Shown here one piece after another: positions 11,676 through 21,153 of a stretch of DNA of 64,000 nt. This DNA is from Herbaspirillum sp. meg3 (GTDB taxonomy: Bacteria > Pseudomonadota > Gammaproteobacteria > Burkholderiales > Burkholderiaceae_D): the NCBI RefSeq assembly GCF_002257565.1, contig NZ_CP022736.1, positions 4,960,001 through 5,024,000 of the forward strand. Direction: 5' to 3'. Position 1 is the stretch's first letter. Each line of letters begins with the position of its first letter. The notes below the pieces were generated by a model. The model searched no databases. It saw only the letters and a program-made list of their open reading frames with translations, and was not told the origin of the DNA. The translations under genes and the position numbers were made by a program.

Positions 11676-13466
11676 TTAGAACAGATCCGCGTCCAAAGCC
11701 ATCAGATTGGCAGAACCCGAACGCGCCTGACGGATCAGGGTCGCGGTTTCAGGCAACAGGCGCGCAAAGTAGAAACGTGCGGTCGCCAGCTTGGACTTGT
11801 AGAAGTTGTCGCCCGAATCCTGCTTTTCCAGCGCGATCTTCGCCATTTGGGCAAAGAAGTAGGCGTAAACCAGATGGCCCACGACACGCAGATAAGGTAC
11901 GGCGGCGGCACCCACTTCATCCGGATTCTGGAATGCCTTCATGCCGATTTCCATGGTCAGCTTGCTGACCTTGTCGCCGATGTCAGCCAGCGGCGAGATG
12001 AATTCGGACATCGCTTCGTCGGTACCGTTGTCTTCGATGAAAGCCTGAACTTGTGCGCCGAATTTTTTCAGCTTGGCGCCGTTGTCCATCAGGATCTTGC
12101 GGCCCAGCAAATCCAGCGACTGGATGGTGTTGGTGCCTTCATAGATCATGTTGATGCGGGCATCGCGCACATATTGCTCCATGCCCCATTCGGAGATGTA
12201 GCCATGGCCGCCGTAGACTTGCAGACACTCGGATGTCGCGATCCACGCGTTGTCGGTGATAAAGGCCTTGACCACAGGCGTCAGCAGCGCGACCTGGTCG
12301 GCAGCTTCCTTGCGGACTTCTTCGTCCGGGTGGTTCAGTTCCTTGTCCAGTTGCAACGCAACGTAGGAGCAGAATGCGCGGCCGCCTTCGGCATACGCCT
12401 TGGCAGTCAGCAGCATACGGCGCACGTCAGGATGGACGATGATCGGATCCGCCGCCTTGTCTGGTGCTTTGACGCCCGACAGGCTGCGCATCTGGATGCG
12501 GTCTTTTGCGTAGACCAGCGCGTTTTGGTAGGCGACTTCAGTCAGACCCAGGCCTTGCATGCCGACGCCCAGACGCGCGGCGTTCATGAACACGAACATG
12601 GCGTTCAAACCCTTGTGCGGTTCGCCGATCAGCCAGCCCACGGCGCCGTCCAGATTCATCTGGCAGGTGGCGTTGCCGTGGATGCCCATTTTTTCTTCAA
12701 TGGCACCGCAGGTGATCGGATTGCGCGAGCCCAGCGAACCGTCGGCGTTCGGCATGAACTTCGGCACGATGAACAACGAGATGCCCTTGGAGCCTTGCGG
12801 TGCATCCGGCAGGCGCGCCAGCACCAGGTGGACGATGTTGTCGGACATGTCGTGTTCGCCGGCAGAAATAAATATTTTGCTGCCGGTGATCTTGTAGGAA
12901 CCGTCGGCTTGCGGCTCAGCCTTCGAGCGCAGCAAACCCAGGTCGGTACCGCAATGTGCTTCTGTCAGGCACATGGTGCCGGTCCATTCGCCGGAGATCA
13001 GCTTCGGCAGGTACAGCGCCTTTTGCTCGTCGGAACCATGCGCATGGATGCACTCGTAGGCGCCGTGCGACAGGCCGGGATACATGGTCCAGGCCTGGTT
13101 GGACGAATTCAGCATCTCGTAGAACGAGTTGTTCATCACCAGCGGCAGGCCTTGACCGCCAAATTCCGGATCACAGGACAGCGCCGCCCAGCCGGCTTCG
13201 ACGTATTGCTTGTAGGCTTCCTTGTAACCCTTTGGCGGCGTAACGGTCTTGGTTTCCTTGTTGTAGGTACAGCCTTCGCGATCACCCGAGTGGTTCAGCG
13301 GAAACAGCACCTGCGAGGTGAACTTGCCGCCCTCTTCCAGCACCTGGTCGATCAGTTCACGGTTGGTGTCGGCGTGCGCCGGCAAAGTCTTGAGGACGTC
13401 TTCTACCTTCAGCAACTCATGCAGAACGAATTGCATGTCGCGAAGGGGGGCGTTGTATTGGGGCAT
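11676..13466 (-). CDS. Acyl-CoA dehydrogenase, long form with C-terminal extension
   Basis: A 596-residue FAD flavoprotein of the acyl-CoA dehydrogenase superfamily, longer than the roughly 380-residue short forms because of an extra C-terminal alpha-helical domain from about residue 465. The FAD/substrate segment MCLTEAHCGTDLG and the catalytic-region motif IYEGTNTIQSLDL are intact. It introduces the trans-2 double bond, the first step of beta-oxidation. The ATG has GGAGA upstream. It follows the TetR regulator gene by 76 bases and precedes the FadN-like gene, placing all beta-oxidation steps in one unit. Confidence 0.93.
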   Translation of the reverse strand: MPQYNAPLRDMQFVLHELLKVEDVLKTLPAHADTNRELIDQVLEEGGKFTSQVLFPLNHSGDREGCTYNKETKTVTPPKGYKEAYKQYVEAGWAALSCDPEFGGQGLPLVMNNSFYEMLNSSNQAWTMYPGLSHGAYECIHAHGSDEQKALYLPKLISGEWTGTMCLTEAHCGTDLGLLRSKAEPQADGSYKITGSKIFISAGEHDMSDNIVHLVLARLPDAPQGSKGISLFIVPKFMPNADGSLGSRNPITCGAIEEKMGIHGNATCQMNLDGAVGWLIGEPHKGLNAMFVFMNAARLGVGMQGLGLTEVAYQNALVYAKDRIQMRSLSGVKAPDKAADPIIVHPDVRRMLLTAKAYAEGGRAFCSYVALQLDKELNHPDEEVRKEAADQVALLTPVVKAFITDNAWIATSECLQVYGGHGYISEWGMEQYVRDARINMIYEGTNTIQSLDLLGRKILMDNGAKLKKFGAQVQAFIEDNGTDEAMSEFISPLADIGDKVSKLTMEIGMKAFQNPDEVGAAAVPYLRVVGHLVYAYFFAQMAKIALEKQDSGDNFYKSKLATARFYFARLLPETATLIRQARSGSANLMALDADLF

Positions 13467-13542
13467 GTTTTGTCTCCGGCAGAACTGATGAATCAGGAAA
13501 TGAGTCGGGATAGGACTCAGTAATATTTAAAGCTCAAACTAA

Positions 13543-14256
13543 CTAAGCGGCTTTTTTGGCAGCCGCGCTGGTACTTTTCGTACCTTTGCTGCCCGCGACC
13601 TTTGTGGTCGCTGAAACTTGCGGTGCTTGCGGATTGCGGTAGCTGTCGATCAGGCGATCGAAACCTGCCTGTGCACGCTCTACGCTGCCCGGGATCTTGA
13701 GGAAGCGCGCATCGTGATGCAGCGCCAGAATCAGGCCGTAGATTTCGTAGACCATTTGCTCGACGTTGATGTCGTCGCGCAGGTGGCCCATTTCCATCGA
13801 TTGATTGATACAGCGATGCAGCGCGTCGCGCCATGCCTGCACCATCGCCACCAGGTGGTCGCGAATGGCGCCGGGACGGTCGTCGTATTCGACGGCGCCG
13901 CTGATGTAGATGCAGCCGAGCGCGATTTCCACGCTGACCAGCTTGACCCAGCGCGCGAACATGCCTTGCAGGCGTTGCAGCCCGCGCGGCTCTTTGATGC
14001 TGGGGTAAAAAACTTCTTGCTCAAAGCGATGGTGGTACAGGCGCACCACTTCGATTTGCAGATCTTCGCGGGAGCCGAAATGGGCGAACACACCGGATTT
14101 GCTCATCTTCATTTTTTCAGCGAGCAAACCGATGGTGAGGCCTTCCAGGCCGTCGCGGCTGGAAAGCTCCAGCGCCACGTCAAGAATGGCGGCGCGCGTC
14201 AGCTCGCCCTTGCGCATGAACTTCGGCCGTGTCACGGAGGATGATGTCTCAATCAT
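13543..14256 (-). CDS. TetR/AcrR family transcriptional regulator of the beta-oxidation cluster
   Basis: A 237-residue regulator with a TetR-type helix-turn-helix at about 40-60 (TIGLLAEKMKMSKSGVFAHF), a ligand domain behind it and a lysine/alanine-rich tail. An in-frame GTG 13 codons earlier is possible, but the ATG at 14256 fits the family N-terminus better. As the first gene ahead of the acyl-CoA dehydrogenase it probably represses the cluster and is relieved by an acyl-CoA; the ligand is inference from context. No operator could be assigned confidently. Confidence 0.88.
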   Translation of the reverse strand: MIETSSSVTRPKFMRKGELTRAAILDVALELSSRDGLEGLTIGLLAEKMKMSKSGVFAHFGSREDLQIEVVRLYHHRFEQEVFYPSIKEPRGLQRLQGMFARWVKLVSVEIALGCIYISGAVEYDDRPGAIRDHLVAMVQAWRDALHRCINQSMEMGHLRDDINVEQMVYEIYGLILALHHDARFLKIPGSVERAQAGFDRLIDSYRNPQAPQVSATTKVAGSKGTKSTSAAAKKAA

Positions 14257-14584
14257 TGCTGTATCTCGAAAAACGCCAACTGCTACGTGCTGCACCGGTC
14301 TTTATTGTTGTATTCAGCTTACCTGGGCAGCTCAGAATTTTTTATGCGAACGGTCGTACTATTATTCATTGCCCGATAAATGTCAAACAAAAAATGACGG
14401 GCTTGCAGATTTACTTTGAGAAGCAAGAGGCGCTAATACAACGCAGAAGCCGGACGGCAATCTTGCGATTGGGAAACGGTGCGCAAGCGGCACGAACATG
14501 ACCACATTCAACCCCGAGCGTAACCGGCGCAATAGCCATAGAAAACGAAGTCATACGCGCAGGAAGGCCGACGTCGGGAAGGGG
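14257..14584. other. Intergenic region between hslR and the TetR gene
   Basis: No gene is visible. It contains the candidate promoter at 14358-14386 and otherwise nothing I can assign; the short frames present lack ribosome binding sites and known domains. Confidence 0.6.
14358..14386 (-). promoter_or_regulatory. Candidate promoter for the TetR/beta-oxidation transcript
   Basis: The minus strand contains a perfect TTGACA (revcomp 14381-14386) followed after 15-16 bases by the AT-rich ATAATAG. It lies about 100 bases upstream of the regulator start codon. The -10 match is imperfect. Confidence 0.5.
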
Positions 14585-14959
14585 TCAGGAAGAAGATTGA
14601 TCCAGCAAGCGCCGGTCGCGTTTGGTCGGACGGCCTTTCAGGGCGGAAGCCGGTTCACGGAAAAAATGATGTTGCTCCGTCGTCAGGCGGCGCTTTTCAA
14701 CACTGGCCGCCGTCTCGCCGTAGAGCGTCTGCGCTACCGCCGCCGAGCCGCGTTTTTCAGCGATGCCGCAGATCACGACTTCCCATTCGGTGGCGCCGTT
14801 GTCGATCAGCAAGGTATCGCCGACCTTTACATTGTGTGAAGGCTTGGTGCGGTCGCCATTGAACTTCACCTTGCCACGCTCGACGGCGTCGGTCGCCAAT
14901 GACCGCGTCTTGAAGAAGCGCGCAGCCCAAAGCCATTTATCGATGCGGGTGGTCTCCAT
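14585..14959 (-). CDS. hslR: S4-domain RNA-binding heat shock protein Hsp15 homologue
   Basis: A 124-residue basic protein whose N-terminal half is an S4 RNA-binding domain (RIDKWLWAARFFKTRSLATD through GDTLLIDNG). It ends in an arginine/lysine-rich tail. Length and layout match Hsp15, which binds 50S subunits carrying stalled nascent chains and helps recycle them. It stands alone: a terminator separates it from the upstream thiolase gene and about 330 bases separate it from the TetR gene downstream. Confidence 0.88.
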   Translation of the reverse strand: METTRIDKWLWAARFFKTRSLATDAVERGKVKFNGDRTKPSHNVKVGDTLLIDNGATEWEVVICGIAEKRGSAAVAQTLYGETAASVEKRRLTTEQHHFFREPASALKGRPTKRDRRLLDQSSS

Positions 14960-14976
14960 GTTTCTGCTCGAAGGAA

Positions 14977-15016
14977 TAAAAATGCCGGCCTCGATGATTC
15001 ACCATCAAGGCCGGCA
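14977..15016 (-). terminator. Rho-independent terminator after acetyl-CoA acetyltransferase
   Basis: A 14-bp stem with one mismatch (14983-14996 with 15003-15016) and a six-base loop is followed by ATTTTTATT on the minus strand. It ends the phaA transcript just before hslR. Confidence 0.88.
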
Positions 15017-15091
15017 CATTCTACATAACGACTACGTTAGCGACTCGCCCGCATCGTTGACACCATACTACCAAGATGCGGACAATCGGGA

Positions 15092-16267
15092 TCAGCGCTC
15101 GACTGCCAGCGCCACACCCATGCCGCCGCCGATACACAAGCTGGCCAGACCGCGCTTGGCGTCACGGCGAACCATTTCGTGCAACAGCGTGACCAGCACG
15201 CGGCAGCCTGACGCGCCGATCGGGTGACCGATCGCAATCGCGCCGCCATTGACGTTGATTTTGCTGGTGTCCCAACCCATTTGCTTGTTGACGGCAATCG
15301 CTTGCGCGGCAAAGGCTTCGTTGATTTCCATCAGATCCAGGTCTTGTGGTGTCCAGCCGGCCTTCTTCAAGGTCAGTTGCGACGCCGGCACCGGGCCCAT
15401 GCCCATGATGCTTGGATCCAGACCGGCCGACGAATACGACTTGATCTTGGCCAGCACCGGCAAGCCGAGTTCCGCCGCCAGTTTGGCCGACATCAGGACT
15501 ACGGCGGCAGCACCGTCATTGATGCCCGACGCGTTGCCGGCAGTGACAGTGCCTTCCTTGTCGAAAGCAGGACGCAAGGTACCCAGCGCTTCGGCGGTGA
15601 CGCCAGGCTTGATGAATTCATCGGTGTCGAACAGGATGGTTTCTTTTTTGCTCTTGATTTCGATAGGGATGATTTCATCCTTGAACTTGCCTGCCTTTTG
15701 CGCAGCTTCGGCCTTGTTTTGCGAAGCGGCGGCAAACTCGTCCTGCTCCTTGCGGGAGATATCGTATTTCTTGGCGACGTTTTCGGCCGTGATACCCATG
15801 TGGTATTGGTTATAGACGTCCCACAGGCCGTCGACGATCATGGTGTCGGTCAGCTTGGCGTCGCCCATGCGGAAACCGTCGCGCGAATTGTTCAGTACGT
15901 GTGGCGAGGCGCTCATGTTTTCCTGGCCGCCGGCAATCACGATCTGTGCGTCGCCACACTTGATCGCCTGCGCTGCCAATTGCACCGCTTTCAGGCCGCT
16001 GCCGCACACCTTGCCGACCACGAAGGCCGGCACCATATCAGGCAAGCCCGAGCGAATCACCGCCTGGCGCGCCGGGTTCTGGCCGACGCCGGCTGTCAGC
16101 ACCTGGCCGAGGATGACTTCGCTGATGCTTTCAGGCTTGATGCCTGTCTTCGCCAGCAAGGCTTTGATGACTTGCGCGCCCAGATCGGAGGCGGCAATTT
16201 TCGACAAGGAACCGCCGAACTTACCGACTGCTGTTCTCTGTGCTGCAACAATAACGACGTCATCCAT
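15092..16267 (-). CDS. phaA: Acetyl-CoA acetyltransferase (biosynthetic-type thiolase)
   Basis: A 391-residue thiolase that condenses two acetyl-CoA to acetoacetyl-CoA or runs the reverse reaction. The nucleophile C88 lies in KVCGSGLKAV, the base histidine in IAIGHPIGASG and the second cysteine in LCIGGGMG near the C-terminus. Overall it resembles PhaA/BktB/AtoB proteins rather than FadA. It is monocistronic with its own terminator and AAAGGAG before the ATG, not linked to phaB or phaC here. The role in polyhydroxybutyrate synthesis versus ketone-body or fatty acid turnover cannot be decided from this window, so the symbol is tentative. Confidence 0.88.
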   Translation of the reverse strand: MDDVVIVAAQRTAVGKFGGSLSKIAASDLGAQVIKALLAKTGIKPESISEVILGQVLTAGVGQNPARQAVIRSGLPDMVPAFVVGKVCGSGLKAVQLAAQAIKCGDAQIVIAGGQENMSASPHVLNNSRDGFRMGDAKLTDTMIVDGLWDVYNQYHMGITAENVAKKYDISRKEQDEFAAASQNKAEAAQKAGKFKDEIIPIEIKSKKETILFDTDEFIKPGVTAEALGTLRPAFDKEGTVTAGNASGINDGAAAVVLMSAKLAAELGLPVLAKIKSYSSAGLDPSIMGMGPVPASQLTLKKAGWTPQDLDLMEINEAFAAQAIAVNKQMGWDTSKINVNGGAIAIGHPIGASGCRVLVTLLHEMVRRDAKRGLASLCIGGGMGVALAVER

Positions 16268-16483
16268 GTTTCACTCCTTTGATTAAATAGCCGAAGTCTT
16301 TCCGGGGGTGGACTGACTTGCTTGTTGAAATCCGGGACGTCCATCTTAGTCCATTTCAGGGGCGATGGCGATACGGTGGATTTTCGGTATGAAGACCACA
16401 TTTATTCAAAGATTTTTGTCTATAGCGAAGCTGGATATGTGGCTATCGAAAAAACACGTATGAAGAACACCGGCGGGTTGAAG

Positions 16484-16519
16484 TAAAAAAGCGATACACC
16501 TATTCAAGTGCATCGCTTT
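16484..16519 (-). terminator. Rho-independent terminator after katG
   Basis: AAAGCGAT (16488-16495) pairs with ATCGCTTT (16512-16519); the stem continues inward with mismatches. On the minus strand it ends in a run of six T. It follows the katG stop codon by about 65 bases. Confidence 0.85.
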
Positions 16520-16584
16520 CATTGTGACGACTCATCTCTGAGCCAGGATTGAAAACGGCGTGTACCCACGCCATTTTCATCTCA

Positions 16585-18762
16585 TTACGCCAAATCGTAG
16601 CGATCAGCGTTCATCACCTTGACCCAGGCCGCGACGAAGTCTTTGACGAACTTTTCCTTTGCATCGGATTCGGCATAGACCTCGGCGAGAGAACGCAGTA
16701 CGGAGTTTGAGCCAAAGACCAAGTCTACCCGTGTGCCCGTCCACTTGACTTCGCCGCTCTTGCGGTCGCGCCCCTCAAACACCTCTGCATCGGTCGCCAG
16801 TGCTTTCCACTGCGTACCCATATCGAGAAGGTTGACGAAGAAGTCATTATTCAGCACGCCCGGCGTAGTAGTGAACACACCGTGTCTGACGCCGCCAACG
16901 TTGATGTTGATCGCACGCAGGCCACCGATCAGCACTGTCAGCTCGGGTGCAGTCAAATTCAGCAACTGTGCCCTGTCGATCAGTAAGACCTCCGCTGGCA
17001 CACTCGACTTTTTGCCAACGTAATTACGAAAACCGTCAGCCCTCGGTTCAAGTACAGCAAAGGAATCCACATCCGTCTGATCCTGCCGTGCATCGTTACG
17101 TCCCGGTGTGTATGGCACGGTCACGTTGACACCTGCGGCCTTGGCCGCCTGCTCCACCCCGACGCTGCCGGCCAGCACAATCAGGTCGGCCAGCGATATC
17201 TTCTTGCCGCCCGTGGCCGACTGATTGAAATCGGACTGAATACCCTCCAGCGTCTTGAGTACCTTGGCCAGTTGCACCGGCTGGTTGACGTCCCAATCCT
17301 TCATCGGAGCCAGGCGAATACGCGCACCGTTGGCGCCACCACGTTTGTCCGAGCCACGGAAAGTCGAGGCTGACGCCCATGCAGTGCCGACCAGTTCGCT
17401 CGCCGACAAGCCGGAGAGCAGCACCTTGGCCTTGAGTGCAGCCACGTCAGCGGCATCCACCAGCTTGTAATCCACCGCCGGAATCGGATCTTGCCAGATC
17501 AGTTCTTCAGCCGGTACCTCAGGCCCCAGATAGCGTGCACGCGGCCCCATGTCGCGGTGCGTCAGTTTGAACCAGGCGCGGGCAAAGGCTTCGGCAAAGG
17601 CCTGCGGGTCTTCTGAAAACCGCTGGGAAATCTTGCCGAATTCCGGGTCGAAGCGCAGCGTCAGGTCGGTGGTCAACATCGTGGGCTTGTGGAATTTCCC
17701 CTTGATGTGCGCGTCCGGGATGATGTCCTCGGCATCCTTGGCGACCCACTGCTTCGCACCGGCGGGCGATTTGGTCAGTTCCCATTCGTACTTGAACAGG
17801 TTCTCGAAGAAGTTGTTGCTCCACAACGCCGGGGTCTTGGTCCAAGTCACTTCCAGACCGCTGGAGACAGTGTCCTTGCCGTGGCCCAGGCCGAAATTGC
17901 TGACCCAGCCCAAGCCCTGCGCCTCTATCGACGCACCCTCAGGCTCCGCCCCTTTGTGCGATTCCGGTGCAGCACCGTGGGCTTTGCCAAAAGTGTGACC
18001 GCCGGCAATCAGGGCAACGATTTCTTCATCGTTCATCGCCATACGGCCAAACGTGGCGCGGATATCCTTGGCTGCAGCCATATAGTCGCCGCTGGCGTTC
18101 GGACCTTCCGGGTTCACGTAAATCAGCCCCATATGCGTCGCGCCCAGGTTTTCATCCAGTTCGCGGTCGCCGGAGAAGCGCTTGTCCGTGGCCAACCAAG
18201 TCGTTTCCGCGCCCCAGTTCACGTCTGTATCCGGTTCCCACACGTCGGCGCGACCGCCGGCAAAGCCGAAAGTGCGAAAACCCATGGACTCCAGCGCCAC
18301 ATTACCAGTCAGAATCAGCAAGTCAGCCCAGGAAATTTTTTGACCATACTTCTGCTTGATAGGCCAAAGCAGGCGACGCGACTTGTCAATATTCACGTTG
18401 TCAGGCCAGGAATTGAGTGGTGCAAAACGCTGCTGACCACGCCCGCCGCCGCCGCGCCCATCCAAAGTGCGGTAAGTGCCCGCCGCATGCCAAGCCATGC
18501 GGACGAACTGCGGACCATAATGACCGAAATCGGCCGGCCACCAATCCTGGCTGTCCGTCATCAACTTGACCAGATCAGCCTTGAGCGCCTTGTAGTCCAG
18601 CTGTTTGAATGCTTCGGCGTAATTAAACGCCTCGCCCAGTGGATTGGACTTGTTGGAATGCTGGCTCAACAAGTCAACGCGCAGCTGGTTTGGCCACCAA
18701 TCCTTGTTGGTCGTACCGCCACCGGCGGCATGGTGAACTGGGCACTTGGCTTCGGTTGACAT
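16585..18762 (-). CDS. katG: Catalase-peroxidase
   Basis: A 725-residue bifunctional haem enzyme that removes hydrogen peroxide. Distal-pocket residues R88, W91 and H92 (VRMAWHAAGTYR) are intact, as is the proximal haem ligand H256 (GGHTFGKAHG). The three residues of the Met-Tyr-Trp adduct needed for catalase activity are visible as W91, Y215 (IYVNPEGP) and M241 (GRMAMND). The duplicated inactive C-terminal domain is complete. The frame is open 56 codons further upstream, but the ATG at 18762 has AAGGAG and fits the family start. It is monocistronic. OxyR-type induction is usual for the family, but I could not identify a convincing OxyR site. Confidence 0.96.
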   Translation of the reverse strand: MSTEAKCPVHHAAGGGTTNKDWWPNQLRVDLLSQHSNKSNPLGEAFNYAEAFKQLDYKALKADLVKLMTDSQDWWPADFGHYGPQFVRMAWHAAGTYRTLDGRGGGGRGQQRFAPLNSWPDNVNIDKSRRLLWPIKQKYGQKISWADLLILTGNVALESMGFRTFGFAGGRADVWEPDTDVNWGAETTWLATDKRFSGDRELDENLGATHMGLIYVNPEGPNASGDYMAAAKDIRATFGRMAMNDEEIVALIAGGHTFGKAHGAAPESHKGAEPEGASIEAQGLGWVSNFGLGHGKDTVSSGLEVTWTKTPALWSNNFFENLFKYEWELTKSPAGAKQWVAKDAEDIIPDAHIKGKFHKPTMLTTDLTLRFDPEFGKISQRFSEDPQAFAEAFARAWFKLTHRDMGPRARYLGPEVPAEELIWQDPIPAVDYKLVDAADVAALKAKVLLSGLSASELVGTAWASASTFRGSDKRGGANGARIRLAPMKDWDVNQPVQLAKVLKTLEGIQSDFNQSATGGKKISLADLIVLAGSVGVEQAAKAAGVNVTVPYTPGRNDARQDQTDVDSFAVLEPRADGFRNYVGKKSSVPAEVLLIDRAQLLNLTAPELTVLIGGLRAININVGGVRHGVFTTTPGVLNNDFFVNLLDMGTQWKALATDAEVFEGRDRKSGEVKWTGTRVDLVFGSNSVLRSLAEVYAESDAKEKFVKDFVAAWVKVMNADRYDLA

Positions 18763-19083
18763 AATGAAGTCTCCTTGTGTGGTCGCGGCCCGGAATGAAC
18801 CGCGAAAAATTGGTAAAAAAAGAATGAACCTCCAGGGGTCCGATATTCCGTTCAATGTCTTGACGCTAAACTCGCTAACACTTTCAGCCCAGCCGAGATC
18901 ATCTATGGACAGCTTGATGCGCCATGGCATGAACTTTAATTAAATTAATTAAAAATGAGAAATTAATTGTTTTTATTGATTGAATAGGAATTTCGTTGCA
19001 GCGACACAATTACCCGACCACAGGCAAAAATAAAACTGCATTATCGAACAAACCTGTGTAAAGACAGTGACAAGAAATCCGGA
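18763..19083. other. katG upstream region
   Basis: This stretch holds no separate gene. It has a very AT-rich patch (about 18937-19000, with repeated TTAATTAA-like words) likely to contain the katG promoter. No terminator for an upstream gene is obvious. Confidence 0.5.
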
Positions 19084-20244
19084 TCAGGCGTCCTGCCCCA
19101 TCGTGATGATATGGATGACGCCGCGATAGAACAGGAAGGCAGCCCCGTACCAGAGCTTCTTGTACCACGGCGAATGCTCGAAATCCTGCAACTGCACCAG
19201 CCTGCCTTCGCTCAGTCCGACTTCGATTTCATTGCGCAGAGTATGCGCAAAGTCGACATCGCTGACGACCACGTTGGCCTCCTGATTGACGAACAGGCTC
19301 AGGCCGTCATAGTTGCTGGAGCCGACCGTGGCCCACTCATCGTCGATGACCGCAACTTTGGCGTGCAACTGGGTTTTGGTGTATTCGATGATGCGCACAC
19401 CGGCCCGCAGCAGTTTCGGATAGAAGGAATGCGCCACGGCATCCTGCAGATAGAACTGCCCCACGCCGAGCAGCAAAGTCACCTTCACGCCGCGCATGGC
19501 GGCCTCTTCCAGCGCCCGGCGCAGCTTGCGGCCCGGTGCGAAGTAGGGATTGGCCAGAAAAGCAGTCTCGCGCGCCCGTCCCAGCGCCTGCAAATAGGCG
19601 CGCTGGATGGTGCGGCGATTACGCAGGTTGTCGCGCACCACCAGCCCTGCCAACGCCTGCCCCGGCTCGGTACCGTGCCGGGTGTAGCGCGCCATTTTGA
19701 ATTTATCCCAGCGCGCACGCAGCTTCATCTTGCCGGTGCGTATCCACTGGTTTTGCATCTCTTCATGGATCGCCTCGACCAGCGGGCCATTGAGCTGCAC
19801 CGCGAAATCCCAGCGCGGTGCGGGCAGGATCGAATGATTTGCGTCATCGACAAAATCGTCAATGATGTTGAGCCCCCCGACAAACGCCCATTTGCGATCC
19901 ACCACGCACAACTTGCGATGGCTACGTGCAACGCCGCGTCGGAACCAGGGATTGAAAGATCGATGCTGCACGCCGGCCTCGACCAGCGTGGCCTTGACTT
20001 GCTTGCTGCTGACGCGGCCGGTACCAACCCAGTCGGTGATGACGCTGACGATCACGCCCCGCTTGGCCGCGCGAGTCAAAGCGTCACGCACCAGAATGCC
20101 GGTATCGTCGATGCGGAAAATGTAGGTTTCGAGATAGATCTCGACATGAGCATCATCGATGGCCGCAATCAGCGCGGGAAAGAATTCCGCACCGCTGCGC
20201 AACAGCGTAACGTTGTTATCCCCGCTATAGCTGATTACACGCAT
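19084..20244 (-). CDS. clsB: Cardiolipin synthase B-type phospholipase D family protein
   Basis: A 386-residue phospholipase D superfamily protein with two HKD motifs: H109RKLCVVD116 and LHAKVAVID in the second half, each followed by the usual glycine/serine-asparagine (GGLN, GSSN). It lacks the N-terminal transmembrane helices of ClsA and matches ClsB in length, so I infer a membrane-associated phosphatidyl transferase making cardiolipin. It follows the EEP-family gene by 82 bases, the conserved order nudB-EEP-clsB in this bacterial group. No clear ribosome binding site precedes the ATG. Confidence 0.88.
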   Translation of the reverse strand: MRVISYSGDNNVTLLRSGAEFFPALIAAIDDAHVEIYLETYIFRIDDTGILVRDALTRAAKRGVIVSVITDWVGTGRVSSKQVKATLVEAGVQHRSFNPWFRRGVARSHRKLCVVDRKWAFVGGLNIIDDFVDDANHSILPAPRWDFAVQLNGPLVEAIHEEMQNQWIRTGKMKLRARWDKFKMARYTRHGTEPGQALAGLVVRDNLRNRRTIQRAYLQALGRARETAFLANPYFAPGRKLRRALEEAAMRGVKVTLLLGVGQFYLQDAVAHSFYPKLLRAGVRIIEYTKTQLHAKVAVIDDEWATVGSSNYDGLSLFVNQEANVVVSDVDFAHTLRNEIEVGLSEGRLVQLQDFEHSPWYKKLWYGAAFLFYRGVIHIITMGQDA

Positions 20245-20326
20245 CGTGAGAGTGAGAGCGAGGCCGGGGAAGAAAAAATAAACGTCAGAGAGGACAAGGG
20301 AAAAGTCCGCGAAGGTAGCGTTGACG

Positions 20327-21121
20327 TCATTTTAAGCGCAAGGTACTGACAATGGGCGCGTGGTCCGACAGCGTGGCCCACAATCCACCGCGCATGACCT
20401 GCGCTGACTCCACTTCAAACCCGCGCAGATAGATGCGGTCCAGCCGCAGCCAAGGCATTGATGCCGGGAAGGTGCGCGCCGGTTGCGCCACCTGCCGCAT
20501 GCCGCCGAGCTTGCGCAGATAGCCCATCAAACCATGCGGCATGGATTGCTGCTCGAAGACTTCGGTGACGCCCAGGCGAACCCGCAGGAAATCACTGAGC
20601 TTGTTGCCCCAGTCGTTGAAATCGCCGGCAATGATCAGTGGCGCATCCGGCGGCGATGACGCCCGTACGGCCTCAATCAGTGCAGCAGTCTGGCGATGGC
20701 GACTACGCGCAAACAAACCCAGATGGATGACATAGCAATGCACTTCAACGCCATCGATATTGACCACGCAATGCAGGATGCCGCGCGACTCGTAGGCGTG
20801 ATCAGAGACATCCTGATTGCGCGAAGAAGCGATGGCAAAACGCGAGAGGAAGGCATTGCCGTGATGGCCATGGTCGTACACCGCGTTCATGCCATAGGCG
20901 GAATGATGCGATTCTCCGGCCAGATATTCGTGTTGAGACTGTTGCGGCCAGTGCGCGGCATGGCGTACTGCGATGCGGTCGTGCCGTCCCTGCACTTCTT
21001 GCAGAAAGAGCAAATCGGCGTCGAGCTGCGTCAGCGCCTGCTTCAGCGCATGAATGCGCGGGCGTCCGCCAAAGGACGTGACGCCCTTGTGGATATTGTA
21101 AGTGGCGATGCGTAACTTCAT
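20327..21121 (-). CDS. Endonuclease/exonuclease/phosphatase family protein
   Basis: A 264-residue DNase I-like fold protein with the family motifs ATYNIHKG, FLQEVQGR, AGDFNDWGN and LSDHAPIV in order, including the metal-binding glutamate and the aspartate-histidine pair. The ATG at 21121 is chosen because the first beta strand (KLRIATYNIHKG) begins directly after it; the open frame extends far upstream through nudB without domain content. Homologues adjacent to clsB are often assumed to act on lipids or nucleic acids, but the substrate is not established. It lies between nudB and clsB with short gaps. Confidence 0.88.
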   Translation of the reverse strand: MKLRIATYNIHKGVTSFGGRPRIHALKQALTQLDADLLFLQEVQGRHDRIAVRHAAHWPQQSQHEYLAGESHHSAYGMNAVYDHGHHGNAFLSRFAIASSRNQDVSDHAYESRGILHCVVNIDGVEVHCYVIHLGLFARSRHRQTAALIEAVRASSPPDAPLIIAGDFNDWGNKLSDFLRVRLGVTEVFEQQSMPHGLMGYLRKLGGMRQVAQPARTFPASMPWLRLDRIYLRGFEVESAQVMRGGLWATLSDHAPIVSTLRLK

Positions 21122-21153
21122 AGATCGGCAAAACCCCTTGTTGATGTTGCTGT

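Noticed and set aside
14256..14295. GTG start for the TetR regulator 13 codons upstream
   Set aside because: The extra residues show no family resemblance and there is no better ribosome binding site than at the ATG.
18763..19083. An OxyR site upstream of katG
   Set aside because: Half-site-like words (CTAT, AATA) occur in the AT-rich patch but not with the regular spacing needed for a confident call.
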